Shown in pieces: positions 11,161 to 23,047 of a stretch of 64,000 nt of DNA. The position numbers and the translations under genes are program-made. The stretch's first letter is position 1. The number at the start of each line of letters is the position of its first letter. Under the pieces are notes generated by a model. The model had not been told where the DNA came from. It saw only the letters and a list, made by a program, of their open reading frames with translations, and did no database searches. Origin of the DNA: Abelmoschus esculentus (taxonomy: Eukaryota; Streptophyta; Magnoliopsida; Malvales; Malvaceae); NCBI GenBank assembly GCA_035048815.1, contig JAUCBN010000016.1:9912501-9976500 (forward strand), read 5' to 3'.

Positions 11161-11390
11161 CTTTTCTTCTTCTTCTTCTTCTTCTTCTTCTTTGTTTCTT
11201 TCTCTTTTTTTCTTAAATATCTAAATATCATAAAAGGTATCGATTTCTACTAGTCTTCTCTCATATACTTTTTAATTCTTTTTTTTTCTTATTTCTTTTT
11301 TTTTGTTTTTTCATTGCTTATTTTTCCTCTTTCTTTTCTCTCATTTCTTTATTCTTTCTTTTTTTTCTTTTTTTTTTCTTTTTTTCAACT
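11161..11390 (-). repeat. Pyrimidine-rich tract (purine-rich on the element's sense strand)
   Basis: A (TTC)n run at 11166-11190 is followed by long T/C stretches up to the start of the 45-bp array. Read in the transcription sense of element E these are purine tracts. Confidence 0.7.
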
Positions 11391-11945
11391 ATCCTTAAGG
11401 AAGGATCGAATTAAAAAGAAATTTATCTTGAGAAAAACATCCTTAAGGAAGGATTTAATCGAAAAATTTGTTTTGAGAAAAACATCCTTAAGAAAAGATT
11501 TGATTGAAAAATCTTATTTTGAGAAAAACATCCTTAAGGAAGGATCACGCTGAAAAGTTTGTTTTGAGGAAAACATCCTTAAGAAAGGATCAAATTTTCT
11601 CTAAGAAAAGTATTCTTAAGGATGGATTAAGTTAAGAAACTCGCTTTGAGAAAAGTATCCTTAAGAAAGGATCAACTCGAGAAATCTGCTTTGAGAAAAG
11701 CATCCTTAAGGAAGGATTAAGTTAAAAAACTTGCTTTGAGAAAAATATCCTTAAGAAAGGATCAAACTAAGAAGTTTGTCTTGAGGAAAACATCCTTAAG
11801 AAAGGATCAAATTTGCTTTAAGAAAAACATCCTTAAGGAAGGATTAAGTTAAGAAACTTGCTTTGAGAAAAGCATCCTTAAGAAAGGACCAACTCTAGAA
11901 ATCTACTTTGAGAAAAGCATCCTTAAGGAAGGATTAAGTTTGAAG
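11391..11945 (-). repeat. 45-bp minisatellite centred on CCTTAAGG-like palindromes
   Basis: About 12-13 units of 45-46 bp share 'gagaaaagcatccttaag' plus 'gaaggatt' and a variable tail. Many units contain the palindrome CCTTAAGG or CTTAAG. The ORF at 11314-11553 is this array read in a frame (a 15-residue repeat, LRKTSLRKDLIEK) and is not regarded as a gene. Confidence 0.85.
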
Positions 11946-11949
11946 TTCA

Positions 11950-14429
11950 AATCTAAAGTGATATCTTGCTTAAAGAATACCTGAATATCTTACGAAAAAC
12001 GGTATCTCGTTTAGAGAATACCTAATATCTCATCTGGATGTCTTGACATTTGATCGTCATGACACAAAAAAGAAAGCTCGCTGCCCCCCAAATAACCAAG
12101 GGTTGCAAGGCCTTTAAAAGCCATGATCATGTAATTCGAATGACTTTGGATTTTTTGTTAACATCCATCTCTCTTTTCGTAGAGCTGTGGATCAAATCTT
12201 TGATCAATCTCCAAAATTCCTATTTAAAAATGAGAAAAATGCAATGATGACATGAATTAGAATGCTCATGATGCATGAATCTCTAACCTAAATGGTACAT
12301 GAATGTTATTATTTTATCTTTTCTTCTTATTTTCTTCTTTTTTTCTTTCTTTTTTTTTTCTTGGAGGATAGGCTCTTATTTTCTATTTTATTAAGCTCCT
12401 CGAGGTTTCATCCTTGTTGGATCCTCACCCTTCACCTTGTCTTGATTGGAGATCATCATCTTGTGTTGATCAGAACAAAATCTTATGCCTTCTGTAATTC
12501 AATAGCTTTCACTTGGTTGACTATGACACACCGAATCATTCGTCTCTGAATTCACTTATTCTCAAATTATGGTAGCAACTTTCAATCTCTTATTCGGGCC
12601 TAAGTCATTTAAAGCCTATCTTCAACAGGTTTATCGCGAGTTATTTTTCTTGGCTTCTACTTGACTTCTATATTTGGGTCATCCGATTGACTCTCTTCAT
12701 GCTCCCAAAACAACTTTTTCCCCCAAAGGCTCGATGTTTATTTTTGTTCAAAACTGTGAACCCAATAGGTTCGAGTAATCTTTGTTTATTTATGCTAACC
12801 TGAATTCTCAAAGAATATCATCTTACAAACGAAACGGTATTTTCAGGAGACATCTTGTATCATACATTGCTCCTTCTTCTCATGTCATATCAAAGATGAT
12901 CATTTGCATCAACGACCTTGCATTTTATAAATCTTTTGAAAAAAATATATTTTGATTTCAAAAACAATTTGCTAATTGTAAGTATAAAAATATATACATG
13001 TTTTGGAAAATCCAAAAATTAGAAAAGAACATAAATAAGGGTTTCTTAGATATCAAATGCGAGAGTACCTTAGACTCAACTCTTCGCGTTTGGTTTTTAA
13101 CCTTTGAAAGTTGTGGCGATATTTGAAGTTTTGGAATTCCCTTCAAATTGCTCGGTTCATCCTTATGATTATCGTATTTGCTCGATCTATTCGAAAACTA
13201 ATCCTTCTAGTTATCAATATCTTTCTCCTTTTATATATTCAAACTTTCGCACTTGCCCCTCTAGTTTAGTACAAGAGTATCTTCTCGAGAATTCGAAGTG
13301 TGCTTCAGATTGCATCTAGCTATAAGAGCATTTTTCTTTTTATTCCTATCTCTCTTTTTCATTTTTTTCACCTATTTTTTCCCTTTTTTTCCCTTTTCTT
13401 TTTCTCTCACATCTGTTATTATTCTTTTTCTTCATTTTTTCTTTTAAATTTCGGGGAGATCAACTCATCACAGTCCTTTGTCTCGAAGGTAATGATAGAG
13501 CATACAACAAAATTTCGAATTACTCGGCATAGTCATGAATTTGAAAATATTACCATCACTCATGAAGCAAAGACTCTGGATGGTGCATTAGTACCTTATT
13601 AGGTCTATCACTTCAATGGAGTGCCCCGAATAATTCCACAACCTTGTTCGAATATACCTATTATCAGGTTTCAAATATTGACGTACTTTTATTTAATCTT
13701 TGTTCTTTCCTTTCTTTTTCCTCTTCTTTCTTTTTTTTCCTTCTTTTTATTTTTTAAATCTTTTTCTCTAGATGCAACCCTTATGCTTAGGGAAATTCTT
13801 GAGATCAACCAATTTCATTGGGCCTTTCTAGGAGATTTTCATATCATCGAACATCATCGAAGGAGTAGCAATCTTATATCTCTTGTTTTACTGACCAAAG
13901 TGGTTGAGAAAGGAATCATACTATATCGTAATCACAACATTCCACTAATTTCGTATCTGAATCGGGGTCAAACAAGCATGTGACATCCAAGTAACATTGG
14001 GGGTAGAAAGGAATATATACATTTATAATTTTACAAAATTCATTTCTTCATTTAAAATAAAAACATGTGCCCTTTTATAAATAATTAATTCTATTTTTTT
14101 GCCAACAATAGCAAGATGAATTCAAACATAAAATAGAATATAAAACGCAAGACTATCGATGCAAGCTATCATCTAAGAAATGAAAACCAAACTAAAATTC
14201 TACCTAACATTCTCCTGACTTGAGCAATAGTCTTGGACCACTTTAATCATTCCACCAAAAATTGGACGAAGAGTCGGCTATCAAACCCGATACTCCAAAT
14301 TGTAGAATTAGATGTTTGAGAGGAGTAACAAGAGTAGATCGCACCAAACTTGACGCGTACCAATGTGAGTACATCTCCGTATACAAAAATGGCAGAGGGG
14401 TAAATGTTTTATTTGCTTCCTCTTTCTTG
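11950..14429. other. Element E interior without recognised coding capacity
   Basis: This contains further pyrimidine tracts (about 12310-12365, 13330-13450, 13690-13770) and AT-rich sequence. Short ORFs of 62-120 codons on both strands are mostly Phe/Leu/Ser-rich readings of the pyrimidine tracts. Gag, protease or polymerase motifs were looked for in both directions and not seen. Confidence 0.5.
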
Positions 14430-15069
14430 GGGTCCTAAGCTTCAACTCTATTCCAGCTTTCTGGATTCTCTATTAGGCTTTATGGTGGGAAACTCTTAAG
14501 GTTCTCAGGAGTTGGGTGGGCACTTCTATAGCTCATCTGATGTTTTTTTCCCTTTAGACGACCTTGGAGACTCTTATCCGCTGAAGAGGACAAAATCTTC
14601 TTAAGAGCAACTTCAATTTTATCCAACGCTAATTCGGTGGGACAGACAGAGGCATTACAAGCTACCTCATATTGGCGAATGATAGCTTGGTCTTTTTTTT
14701 GATAGAGTCATCTCCTCACAATACTGAATCTTGCTTTCTTGCACGAAAGAGCCTTCTATCGGGTCTTTTTCCTTGATCGTGACAGCTACTATGCCCCTTA
14801 TCTCATTGAGTTGCTCTTTGGTTTCCTCTTGAAAATTTTTCATGCCTAACATTTATCTTCTTCTGATTCTCGATCACTAGCTCATGAAGTCCCTCAAGTT
14901 TGCTCATTCTTGCCACAAGATCGTTCATGTTCTTGAAGCCGTATTGCTCTGAGATTATCCGCTTGTCCTTCCTAACCTTAAACATGAATGTCCCCCTTGG
15001 GACCACTCCACGTCTAGCAAAATTTTCACTTATTTTTGCTTTTGATGCTGAACCTCTAATAAGTGTCAT
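14430..15069 (-). pseudogene. Degenerate ORF near the 5' end of element E (unknown family)
   Basis: In the element's sense direction this is the first coding-like stretch after the primer site. It starts at 15069 (MTLIRGSASKAKISEN), runs to about 14850, and continues in another frame (ETKEQLNEIRGIVAV…). It shifts again at a run of A residues near 14693-14700 and continues with 'KKDQAIIRQYEVACNA' and 'ELALDKIEVALKKILSS' to a stop near 14430. The joined reading would be about 210 residues, hydrophilic and probably helical or coiled-coil. Its position matches the extra ORF1 that Tat/Ogre elements carry before gag, but I do not recognise the sequence. At least two frameshifts make it non-functional as it stands. 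Confidence 0.45.
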
Positions 15070-15138
15070 AATATTCCTCCAATTTATTTTTTAACCACTA
15101 ATGTATGATATATGCTTGAAAATGCATGAAAATGAATG

Positions 15139-16300
15139 AATGCAAGCAAAGGTGTCAATTCTATTAGTGATCGCCCTTTGAGTATCTTTTACCAGAAAGG
15201 TTCTCAATTCTAAGCAACGATCTCCCACTAACAAACTTGAGTCAAACTTTTAATCATTCGATAGCTGATGGAATCATCCATCTCGGGGCAATGAGTAGAT
15301 GATATACTTCGAATTTTATAAGTAGAATATTCAAAGGTTAGTCTTTATACATGAGCCATCATCGGTGTGTTGTACTACCATCACTTTTGAATAAACCACG
15401 GTGACAATTAAGTAGCCTGACAACTTCATGCTTATTGTCTTCGTTTGAAAGAAAGCTACAACTCTCTCTTGCTCTTTCTGAGACCTGAAACATCATCGTC
15501 ATTGTAGACATGATTAAGTTCGCATAGCGTTACATGCTCTTTGATTGACTCTAAAGTGATGTTGAACTCTCGAGGTAATTTTTCTTTGGAAAACCTCTAT
15601 AGTGAAAGTCTTTAATTTGAGCAAATCACCTAAATTGACACCTTTATGTTATGTTATGCAATGCTAATGCAACAGTTAACAAAATGTATGCTATGAGATG
15701 TATGCATGAATGCAAGTAAAGGCGTTGATCCCGCTAGTGATCGCCCTTTGAGAAACTCTCACCGATTAATAGATCTTAAGGCCCCCTTTGTTATTTTTTT
15801 CTAATTTTTTCCTTTATTTTTTTCTTCTTTCTTCTTCTTTTTTCTTTTTTCTTTATTTTTACTTTTTCTTATTCTTTTTTTCCTTTCTTTTCTTCTAATC
15901 TCTTTTCCTTATATTTTTATTTTTATGTTTCTCTTTTTTTTTCTCTTTTTAATTTTTTTTCTCTCAATTTTCTCTTTTTCTTAGTTTTATTTTCTCATTG
16001 TTTTCTTTTTCTTTCTATTTTTCTTATTTTCTCTTCTCTCTTTTTTCTCTTTTTTTTCTAATATCTCAATTTCTATTTTTTCCATCTTTCTTTTTTCATT
16101 GTTTTTTTTTCTGTTTTCAATTCTTCTCACTTTTTATTCTTTTCTTCCTCTCTCAAATTTCTATTTTTTATTTTTTTTCTAATTTTTATATTTTTTCTTT
16201 CTTTCTCTTATTTTTCTATTTTTTACTCTAACTAGAATGAAAGCCTCTAATTGGACAAACCACTTAGATCAACACCTTTAAATATGAAATGTCTATGAAA
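15139..16300. repeat. Imperfect tandem duplication of about 575 bp, second copy expanded by a pyrimidine tract
   Basis: Both copies begin 'tgaatgcaag(c/t)aaagg' followed by 'tagtgatcgccctttgag' (15139 and 15714). Both end in 'gaaagcctctaattggacaa'-type sequence and '(a/t)gacacctttatg' (about 15600-15650 and 16240-16280). In the second copy the middle is replaced by a 440-bp T/C-rich tract (15785-16230). The poly-Phe ORF at 15998-16231 is an artefact of that tract. Confidence 0.65.
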
Positions 16301-16845
16301 ATAAAAAAACACATGAAAAGGTTAGAAAAATAAATAAATAAATAGATAATTGGGCCAACAAAGCAAGAGACAAAACAAACTTATTTATTTCGTCTAAAAC
16401 CCTAGGTTATCAACATGGCTCTAATGGGGTGGGTTTTTCTAATTCTCTAAATGCAGTTTTGGTTCTACGAGGTACTCAAATTGTCTTCGCTATCCTCTTC
16501 TAAGAGTAGCAAGGCCCTCGATCATTACCCATTATAAGCTCATCTTGATCGAGTTTAATTTAGGGGGACCCTTTCGCTATGCTCGTACAAAGGAACAATA
16601 TCCTCACGAAAGCATATGGTAGTTGAGCCCCGAAGGTACTTTGCTAGGACCATACGAAGGAAAAATATCCTCACGAAAGCACTAGCGTTTTCCCCCCCAC
16701 TTAAAGAGACGGTTTTGAATGTGTTGAAAGTTACCTCGAATTAATAAACAAATAATAATTTACTTGTCACTTTACTTCGCAATTTCCAAAATTAATTAAG
16801 TGGTATTTTGAAAACAAAGGTAGACTTGTTTGTTTTAAAAAGAAC

Positions 16846-16864
16846 GTCCCCAGCGGAGTCGCCA
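16846..16864 (-). promoter_or_regulatory. Primer binding site of element E (tRNA-Arg type)
   Basis: The minus strand reads TGGCGACTCCGCTGGGGAC, two bases after the minus-sense end of the LTR at 16867. From what is known of Tat/Ogre elements this complements the 3' end of a plant tRNA-Arg. It sets the orientation of the whole element. Confidence 0.8.
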
Positions 16865-16866
16865 AC

Positions 16867-19800
16867 TGTAGCGAACCTAAATTTCTTAAAATAATATAGG
16901 TGTACTAAAAGGGGAAAATAGTCACTAATGAAAAAGTGGAAATTAAGGATTAGATCTTAAAAGTTGGAATTGAGATATTAGACCTAAAATTGAAGGGTGT
17001 TTGAAATGTTAAATTTAGGGATTAAAAATTAGGGTTTGAAAACACCTAAAAGGATTTAAAAATTGGTGGAAAATATTTGAAAAAGGTTTTAAAACGGGTT
17101 GGATTCGCCACCGGTCACTTTTGGTAGACCGGACACCGGAAAACTAGAGATTCGAAATGGTTTAGGTTCGAGAGTCGGTTACGATTTTAAAACGGTATTA
17201 GCGTTAAAAAACCGCCCAAAAATTGGCACCTCTATCAAAGTAACCGCTTAATTAATTTTGGATTTTTCGTTTTAAAATGACATTTAAATTAATGTTTGTT
17301 TAAATATTCGAATTCAAGTTTATTTTTACCATATCTTTATTCGAAAGCAACACATACACCGCGGTCAATACGTTGAAACACGGGCCCATTACGACCGAAT
17401 AAAGACTTAATTAGTTTGGCTCATTAATTAAAGAGGAGTGAGTGTCGAATAAATAAATCGAATATATAAATAAATAAAATAAAAGCAGAAAGTAAAGTGC
17501 GAGAAATTAAATTACAACAAATATATACGAGAATTAAAAGCGATAAATTAAATACGAGAATGTAAATACGATAAAGTAAAGTGCGTAAATTAAATGTTAG
17601 ATGTTAGATACGAGAAAATTAAATTGCAAGAAAATAAAATACGAGAAATAAAATGCAATAAATTAAAAGTTAGATGTTAGTTATTTACACTAAACGAGCT
17701 ATAAATAACACGGATCATTCCCCGTTGCGGGTCACCGTAAAGCCGATCAAATCGAACAAATAAATTAAATAAAGATAAATAAATGAAATAATAAATAAAT
17801 AAATAAATAAATAAATCAAAGAATAATAAAAGAAAACATAAATAAAATGAATAAGGAAAATGAAACAAAATATATGATACAATATAACATAAAGAAAACT
17901 ATGTAATATAAGTAGTAATAATAGTAATACACGTAGATGTAATAGGTGAACAAAATGATATAAATTTTATATAAAAATATATAATATATATAAATAACAT
18001 ATAAAAGGAAAAAGAGAAACAATGCTTTTTATAAAAAAGGCAATTAATACATTTATTATCATAATATACAAATATATATATATATATAAACTGAATAGAA
18101 AAAGGAAACTTTATTGAAAAAGGAAATTAAAGTATAACATATATAATTATATAATAAATATATATATATAAATAAAAATTAAAAAAAAAGTCATGTGGCA
18201 TTAATTGGGGAATATGAAAAATTAAGGCATTGATTGTCACGTTTGGAAAGAGTAAAACAATTAAAATGAATTTAATTCTATTATGATTTCCAAAACAAAA
18301 ACTTTAGATTTATATTCTTATATAAAAAATGGAAACAAAACGCATAATAAGCATTAAAATAAAGTCCCGTTTTTAAGGAAAATTAAATGAAAATTTTAAG
18401 TTAATGAAGGTACGAAAACAACAAAAGGAAACAAAACTTTGTTTGTATACATATATGGAAATAAAATAAAATATAATGTATATAACATAATATATCTTAT
18501 TTAAAATAATTATACGCGGACTAAAATGAAAAGAAAATAAATTTAAGGGTTAAATCGAAAAGAAAATAATAAAACGAAGGGGGAAATCGAAAGAAAAACA
18601 ACTTCCAAGGACCAAAAGCGTGATTAAACCGTGACTAGAAGTCAAACGTCCCGAAATTCAAGGGACCAACTCTGCAATCATCCCATTGACCATAATACGC
18701 GGATCCTCTCGAATCAGGTCACCACGCGGGTCAAGAGAGTGATGAAACGACGCGGTTTTGCTCTTCGTGTATATATATATATATATATATGAGAACTTAG
18801 GCTAAAAGAGCCTGAAGCTCTCATTTGCTTCTTCTTTATTCTTTCTAACCTTGAAGAACATGGAAGAGTTCTCTGAAAAAACAAGAACTTTAGCCGACAA
18901 GCCCAAAATTAGGCAACTGATTCGTCGGTAACGAAAGCTTAAAAATCCTATTTTTTTATGAGAAAACTAGAGAGCTCTCATATTAGACATGAAAACCCTT
19001 CTTTCACTTTTAAACTCATAAATCGAAACCAAAATCCTCATGTTTTCTAAAATCCTTTGAACCGATATCCCCTTTTTGAAAAATAAATCTATTACGCAAT
19101 CTAAAGGAGGAGATCGGTGGCTATGACGTTGGTCGACGATGAGAAACCAACCACAACCACAACAGGTAAAATCCCGATCTTCTTTCTTTTTTATTTCAAA
19201 CTATTTGAAAGAAAAAAAAGAAGAATGTTGCTCTGAAAATTCTTTGTTGTATTTCTTTGGGAAAATCCCCTCTCTTTTTACATTACTTTCGATTGGGGCT
19301 ATTATAGCCAGTTTTTACATTTAAAAAATAAAAGAAAACAACTGGAAATTGGTTATGAAATGTTGATTCGTTCTCTGCTTTTGTTTGTTTGTGAGGCACT
19401 GCTGGCATTCTTACGAAAGGGTAGGGGACCACTGTTGTCCTTTCTCTGTTTTGGCCGATTTCAAAGGAGAAAGCCTCACTGAAATGGGAGTTTGCTAGTT
19501 TTTATGCGGAGCTGTCGTGGCCTTGATGTTGATCTCCGGTGAAGCAGATCGGCCGAAAAATTGAGTGGTCTCCAGGAGATGAACGGTTGTCCTCCAGATT
19601 CTTCTAGAATTCCCAAAAGGTGAACGGTTAAAGGGAGTTGAGAGGTCATCTGGGTCGTGAATTTGATAACCGAGTTTGGTTCATGGGTAATCGGTTTGGT
19701 GTATGAGTTGTAATGGTTTGGATGTGGGCCGATAGATTTGAACAAATGGGTTTAGGATATTTGGGCTTAAGGGTTATAATGGTTGTAAAGGGCTTTGACA

Positions 19801-20050
19801 AATTTTTATTGTGGGTTTGAGATTTATTAGGGATATTAAAATATGATAAATTTTTATAATATGGACTTTTTATTTATATATAATAATTTTTTGGATTTTG
19901 AATAATAATAATATTTTTGAATTTTATTTATAGTTTATTTATTATTTAATATTATATATATAAATTAGGGACTTGGTTTAAGGAATTTTGGTTCAGGGGT
20001 TGAACTTTGGTTTAAGATTCATTCAAACCCGGACAAAAATAGTTATTATA
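16867..20050 (-). repeat. LTR of element E (5' LTR in transcription sense)
   Basis: 3184 bp, TG…(C)A-type ends, matching 6209-9900. It has (TA)n runs at about 18066-18090 and 18770-18790 and an (AAAT)n run at about 17775-17818. It lacks the foldback MITE of its partner but keeps two segments that its partner has lost (about 18045-18220 and 19235-19650). Short ORFs here are not genes. Confidence 0.85.
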
Positions 20051-20055
20051 TTCGG

Positions 20056-22085
20056 GTTTATTTAATAATTACTTAAGTTGTTCCTATGCTTGGGCTAGAA
20101 AATTAGACTTGTATATTTAATATAATTAATATTTAAGTTAGAGAATTAATTTACAAATTATATATTTTGAACATTTAAATTATTAATTTTTATATTTAAA
20201 ATTAAAACAAATTATTTAAATTTTATCATTTAAATGATTTTTTACTATTTAAATTAATTTTTAAGATCTAAATTAATTTTTATAATTTACAATAATAGTA
20301 TATTAAAATTAATAGATAAATTAAAAAATTCAAAATAAATATAGTTCAATTTCACATAAAAGAAAATTTTTAAGAACTAAATATCGTAAGGAAAGAATTG
20401 CTATATTCGAAATTAAAATTATAAGAATACTTATAATTAAATTAAAATATTTCCTCTAAAATTTTATCATTTCCCTCCCTTTTTAAATATTTTTTCCTTT
20501 TTAACAAAAATGAATGGGGAGGGAAAGAAACTACCCAAAATTTTAGGTTAAGAAATTATTTTTTAACCCTTCCTACTTTAGATATTTTCATTTAGGTCTT
20601 TTATTTTATTAAGTATGTAATTTTTGCTTCTAATTTAATTAAATATTTCAATAGAGTCCTAAAATTTTATTTTTAACAAAAAATAATCTCTAGTTATTTT
20701 ATATTTTTGTAATTTAGTATAATATTTTTAATAGGATGATATTTTTATTCATGTTAGTCCATAAATTTTTTCTTTCACCGAAGTTAATCCTTCTCTATTT
20801 CTAATTTTTATAATTTATGTCAATATTTTAGATAATGATGATATTTTTGTTCATTATAATACCTAATATTTACTTTAAATATGATTCATATTCATAAAAG
20901 ACATTAAATAATTCATTAAAAATATCAAATCCAAAATAAATTAATTGTTTGTATAAAACTAAAATTTAATACAAATTCGGAACTCGAATTAACCTAATTT
21001 GAAATGAACTTGACCTGAAGTCTATCCAACCCGAATTAACTATTTTAGTTCCGAACTATTTTGACCCAACCTGGAAAAAAAAACTCGACACAGAATGAAC
21101 CTGGCCAGGAATGAACCCAATTTGAAATTGACCTATACCCAACCTAAATCGAGTCAAAACATCAAATAAACCTGAAATAACTTATATCTGATTTGATCCG
21201 ACCTATCTACCTGAAATAAAATATATTTTTCTTTTAATTTTTTCATACTTCCTACCAAACTTACACATACACAAAATTCCCTTCTTTCTACAACCTTAAT
21301 TTTTTATCCTTCTAATTTTCTTTCCACCCTACCAAGAGGGGTCTTATTATTTATTGGTTAAAATATCGAAAATTGTTTGGATGACTAAGATGTTAGAATA
21401 AAAAAAGTTTAGTAACCGAAACATTAACCAATGGTAGGATGTTTGGGGATCAAAATTAGGAATTTCTTTTAATTTAGGTGACTAAATTGAAAGGATTATG
21501 TTTTTGATGACCAAAATGTTAGTGCTCTAAAAGTCGAGTGATCATTTAGGCAGTTTATCCTTGTGTTTTCCATTAAATTTAAGGATAAACTACTCAAATA
21601 GTCACTTAATTATGAGGAATTTTATTTGACCACTAATCTGTTACTAATATTATCAATCAACTCATTTAATTATTGAAAATTTTATTTATTATTATTTATA
21701 TATTATATCAATTTAATTATAATTAAAAAACGAAATGAGAACCAAAGAACATTGTTATGTGAGAGATCTAATTCTTAGTTAAACGTTGACAATATATTCC
21801 ACTATTTAAATATCTTCTTATTAGTGGAAATTAGTGCCAAATATTAACATGCGACACTCATTAAAAATACTTTAAATTTTAATTTAATAAAACTATTTTA
21901 AATACTTAAATAAAAATAATATAATTTAACTGCTTATTTTGATAAAGAAAATATTTTAAAATTTAGATAAAAAATATATATTTTATATTAATATAATTTA
22001 AATATTCATTTATGATATAAATCAATTATAATTATAATTATATATTTCTTGAGAAACTTGTCAGTACAATCTTGTTTTGTCGATA
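20056..22085. other. AT-rich intergenic DNA with MITE-like debris
   Basis: 20090-20150 continues the repeat interrupted by element E. 20990-21230 has degenerate 'gaacccgaatt/gaccta' words typical of decayed MITEs. At 21531-21600, 'gtgatcatttaggcagtttatcc' is followed after about 20 bp by 'ggataaactactcaaatagtcac', an imperfect inverted repeat. It resembles two foldback-element ends meeting head to head, related to the 'gggtaaactac' terminus at 29242. No ORF of interest was seen. Confidence 0.4.
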
Positions 22086-22093
22086 ACAAAGAT

Positions 22094-22483
22094 TAGGGGT
22101 GATAACGAGCCTGATCAACTCGCGAATCGACTCGGTCGAAGCTTGTTTCAAGTGAGCTCAATTCGGGCTTGGGTTCGGCTCGAGACCTTAATGAGTCGAG
22201 TCGATTCAAGATCGATTCAAAAAGCTCGTGAACAGGCTCAGAATAATTATATTATATATATATATATGCTACATAGACACTAAAAATAATCTCTTTAGTA
22301 AAAGAAAAATAATAAAATAAAATATGAGAAATCTACTAAAATAAATTAGGCATTTTTTTTAATTTTGGGTCGAGCCAAGCCGAGCCCAGTAATATTATTT
22401 TTGAGTCGAGCCCGAGCCTAAAATTCTGAGTTCACCGAGCCTCGAGCCGAGCCAGGCTCGGACTCGGCTCGTTATCACCCCTA
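22094..22483. mobile_element. hAT-type MITE (TAGGGGTG termini)
   Basis: The left end TAGGGGTGATAACGAGCC is the complement of the right end GGCTCGTTATCACCCCTA. The flanking 8 bp, acaaagat (22086-22093) and actaggat (22484-22491), agree at six of eight positions, consistent with a diverged hAT target duplication. The arms are rich in GAGCC/CTCG words and the centre is AT-rich. The short ORF at 22077-22283 is not a gene. Confidence 0.8.
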
Positions 22484-22741
22484 ACTAGGATTGTAGGATC
22501 CACAGTTTTAATTACTCTCTTGTCTTGTTTAATAGAAAAATTATTAGGTAAATTATGTCCACACGTTATTCATCGTCCCAAGTCAAGTAATCAAAATTGT
22601 TCATTTTAAATTTTGTAAAGTGAATATCACCTCTTTCTTACATGTAATTAGTGAGTGAAAAGTTATTAGGTAATTATTTAAAGATTAACGGTTCTGATTG
22701 CTTAGACCATGAATAACGTGGTGAACATAGTTCACCTAATA

Positions 22742-23047
22742 ATCTCTCCGTTTAATATGTGTAATATTAATTTTTAAAAGTTAAATTTTATAAATTTTAA
22801 TTGAAATTATTTTAAAATTTTAATGTATTAGATTTTATAAAATATGTGTTTTAAATTGTTTGATTAATTTTTTAATATATTTATATTTTATTAATACTAA
22901 ATTTAAAGTTATAATATATTCAATAAATCAAAAAGAGTATTTTTTTTTAATGTGCGCTTTTAATTTTTTTTTTGTGATATTTTTTAATAATTATTTAAAG
23001 AAATGTTTTAAAAATAAAGTTGAAAAGGTCAAAGTAAGGTGGGATAA
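22742..23047. mobile_element. Possible degenerate Stowaway-like MITE
   Basis: The left edge 'TAatctctccgtttaatatgtg' resembles the Stowaway terminus and follows a TA. The very AT-rich interior resembles the MITE at 484-738. The right edge (…aggtgggaTA) is only a weak match, so this is tentative. Confidence 0.3.

Larger units (their letters stand above)
6209..20050 (-). mobile_element. Large non-autonomous LTR element E (Tat/Ogre-like primer site, pol-less)
   Basis: Two long direct repeats (6209-9900 and 16867-20050) begin TGTAGCG and end in ATTACA/ATTATA. They are flanked by near-identical 5-bp duplications, ctcgg (6204-6208) and ttcgg (20051-20055). On the minus strand the right LTR is followed after 2 nt by TGGCGACTCCGCTGGGGAC (16846-16864), a primer site of the tRNA-Arg type known from Tat/Ogre elements. 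Transcription should therefore run right to left. The 7 kb interior holds one degenerate ORF (about 14430-15069), two minisatellites and long pyrimidine tracts. I found no protease, RT, RNase H or integrase motif. This fits a LARD-type non-autonomous element depending on enzymes from elsewhere. Confidence 0.82.

Noticed and set aside
15998..16231. 77-residue Phe-rich 'membrane protein'
   Set aside because: Translation of a T/C-rich tract; no other coding sign.
17677..18022. Tyr/Leu/Phe-rich minus-strand ORFs
   Set aside because: They come from AT-rich, (AAAT)n and TA-rich LTR sequence.
19139..19745. ORFs of 61 and 89 codons in the right LTR of element E
   Set aside because: No recognised domain. 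The matching region of the left LTR is largely deleted, and LTR position argues against a host gene.
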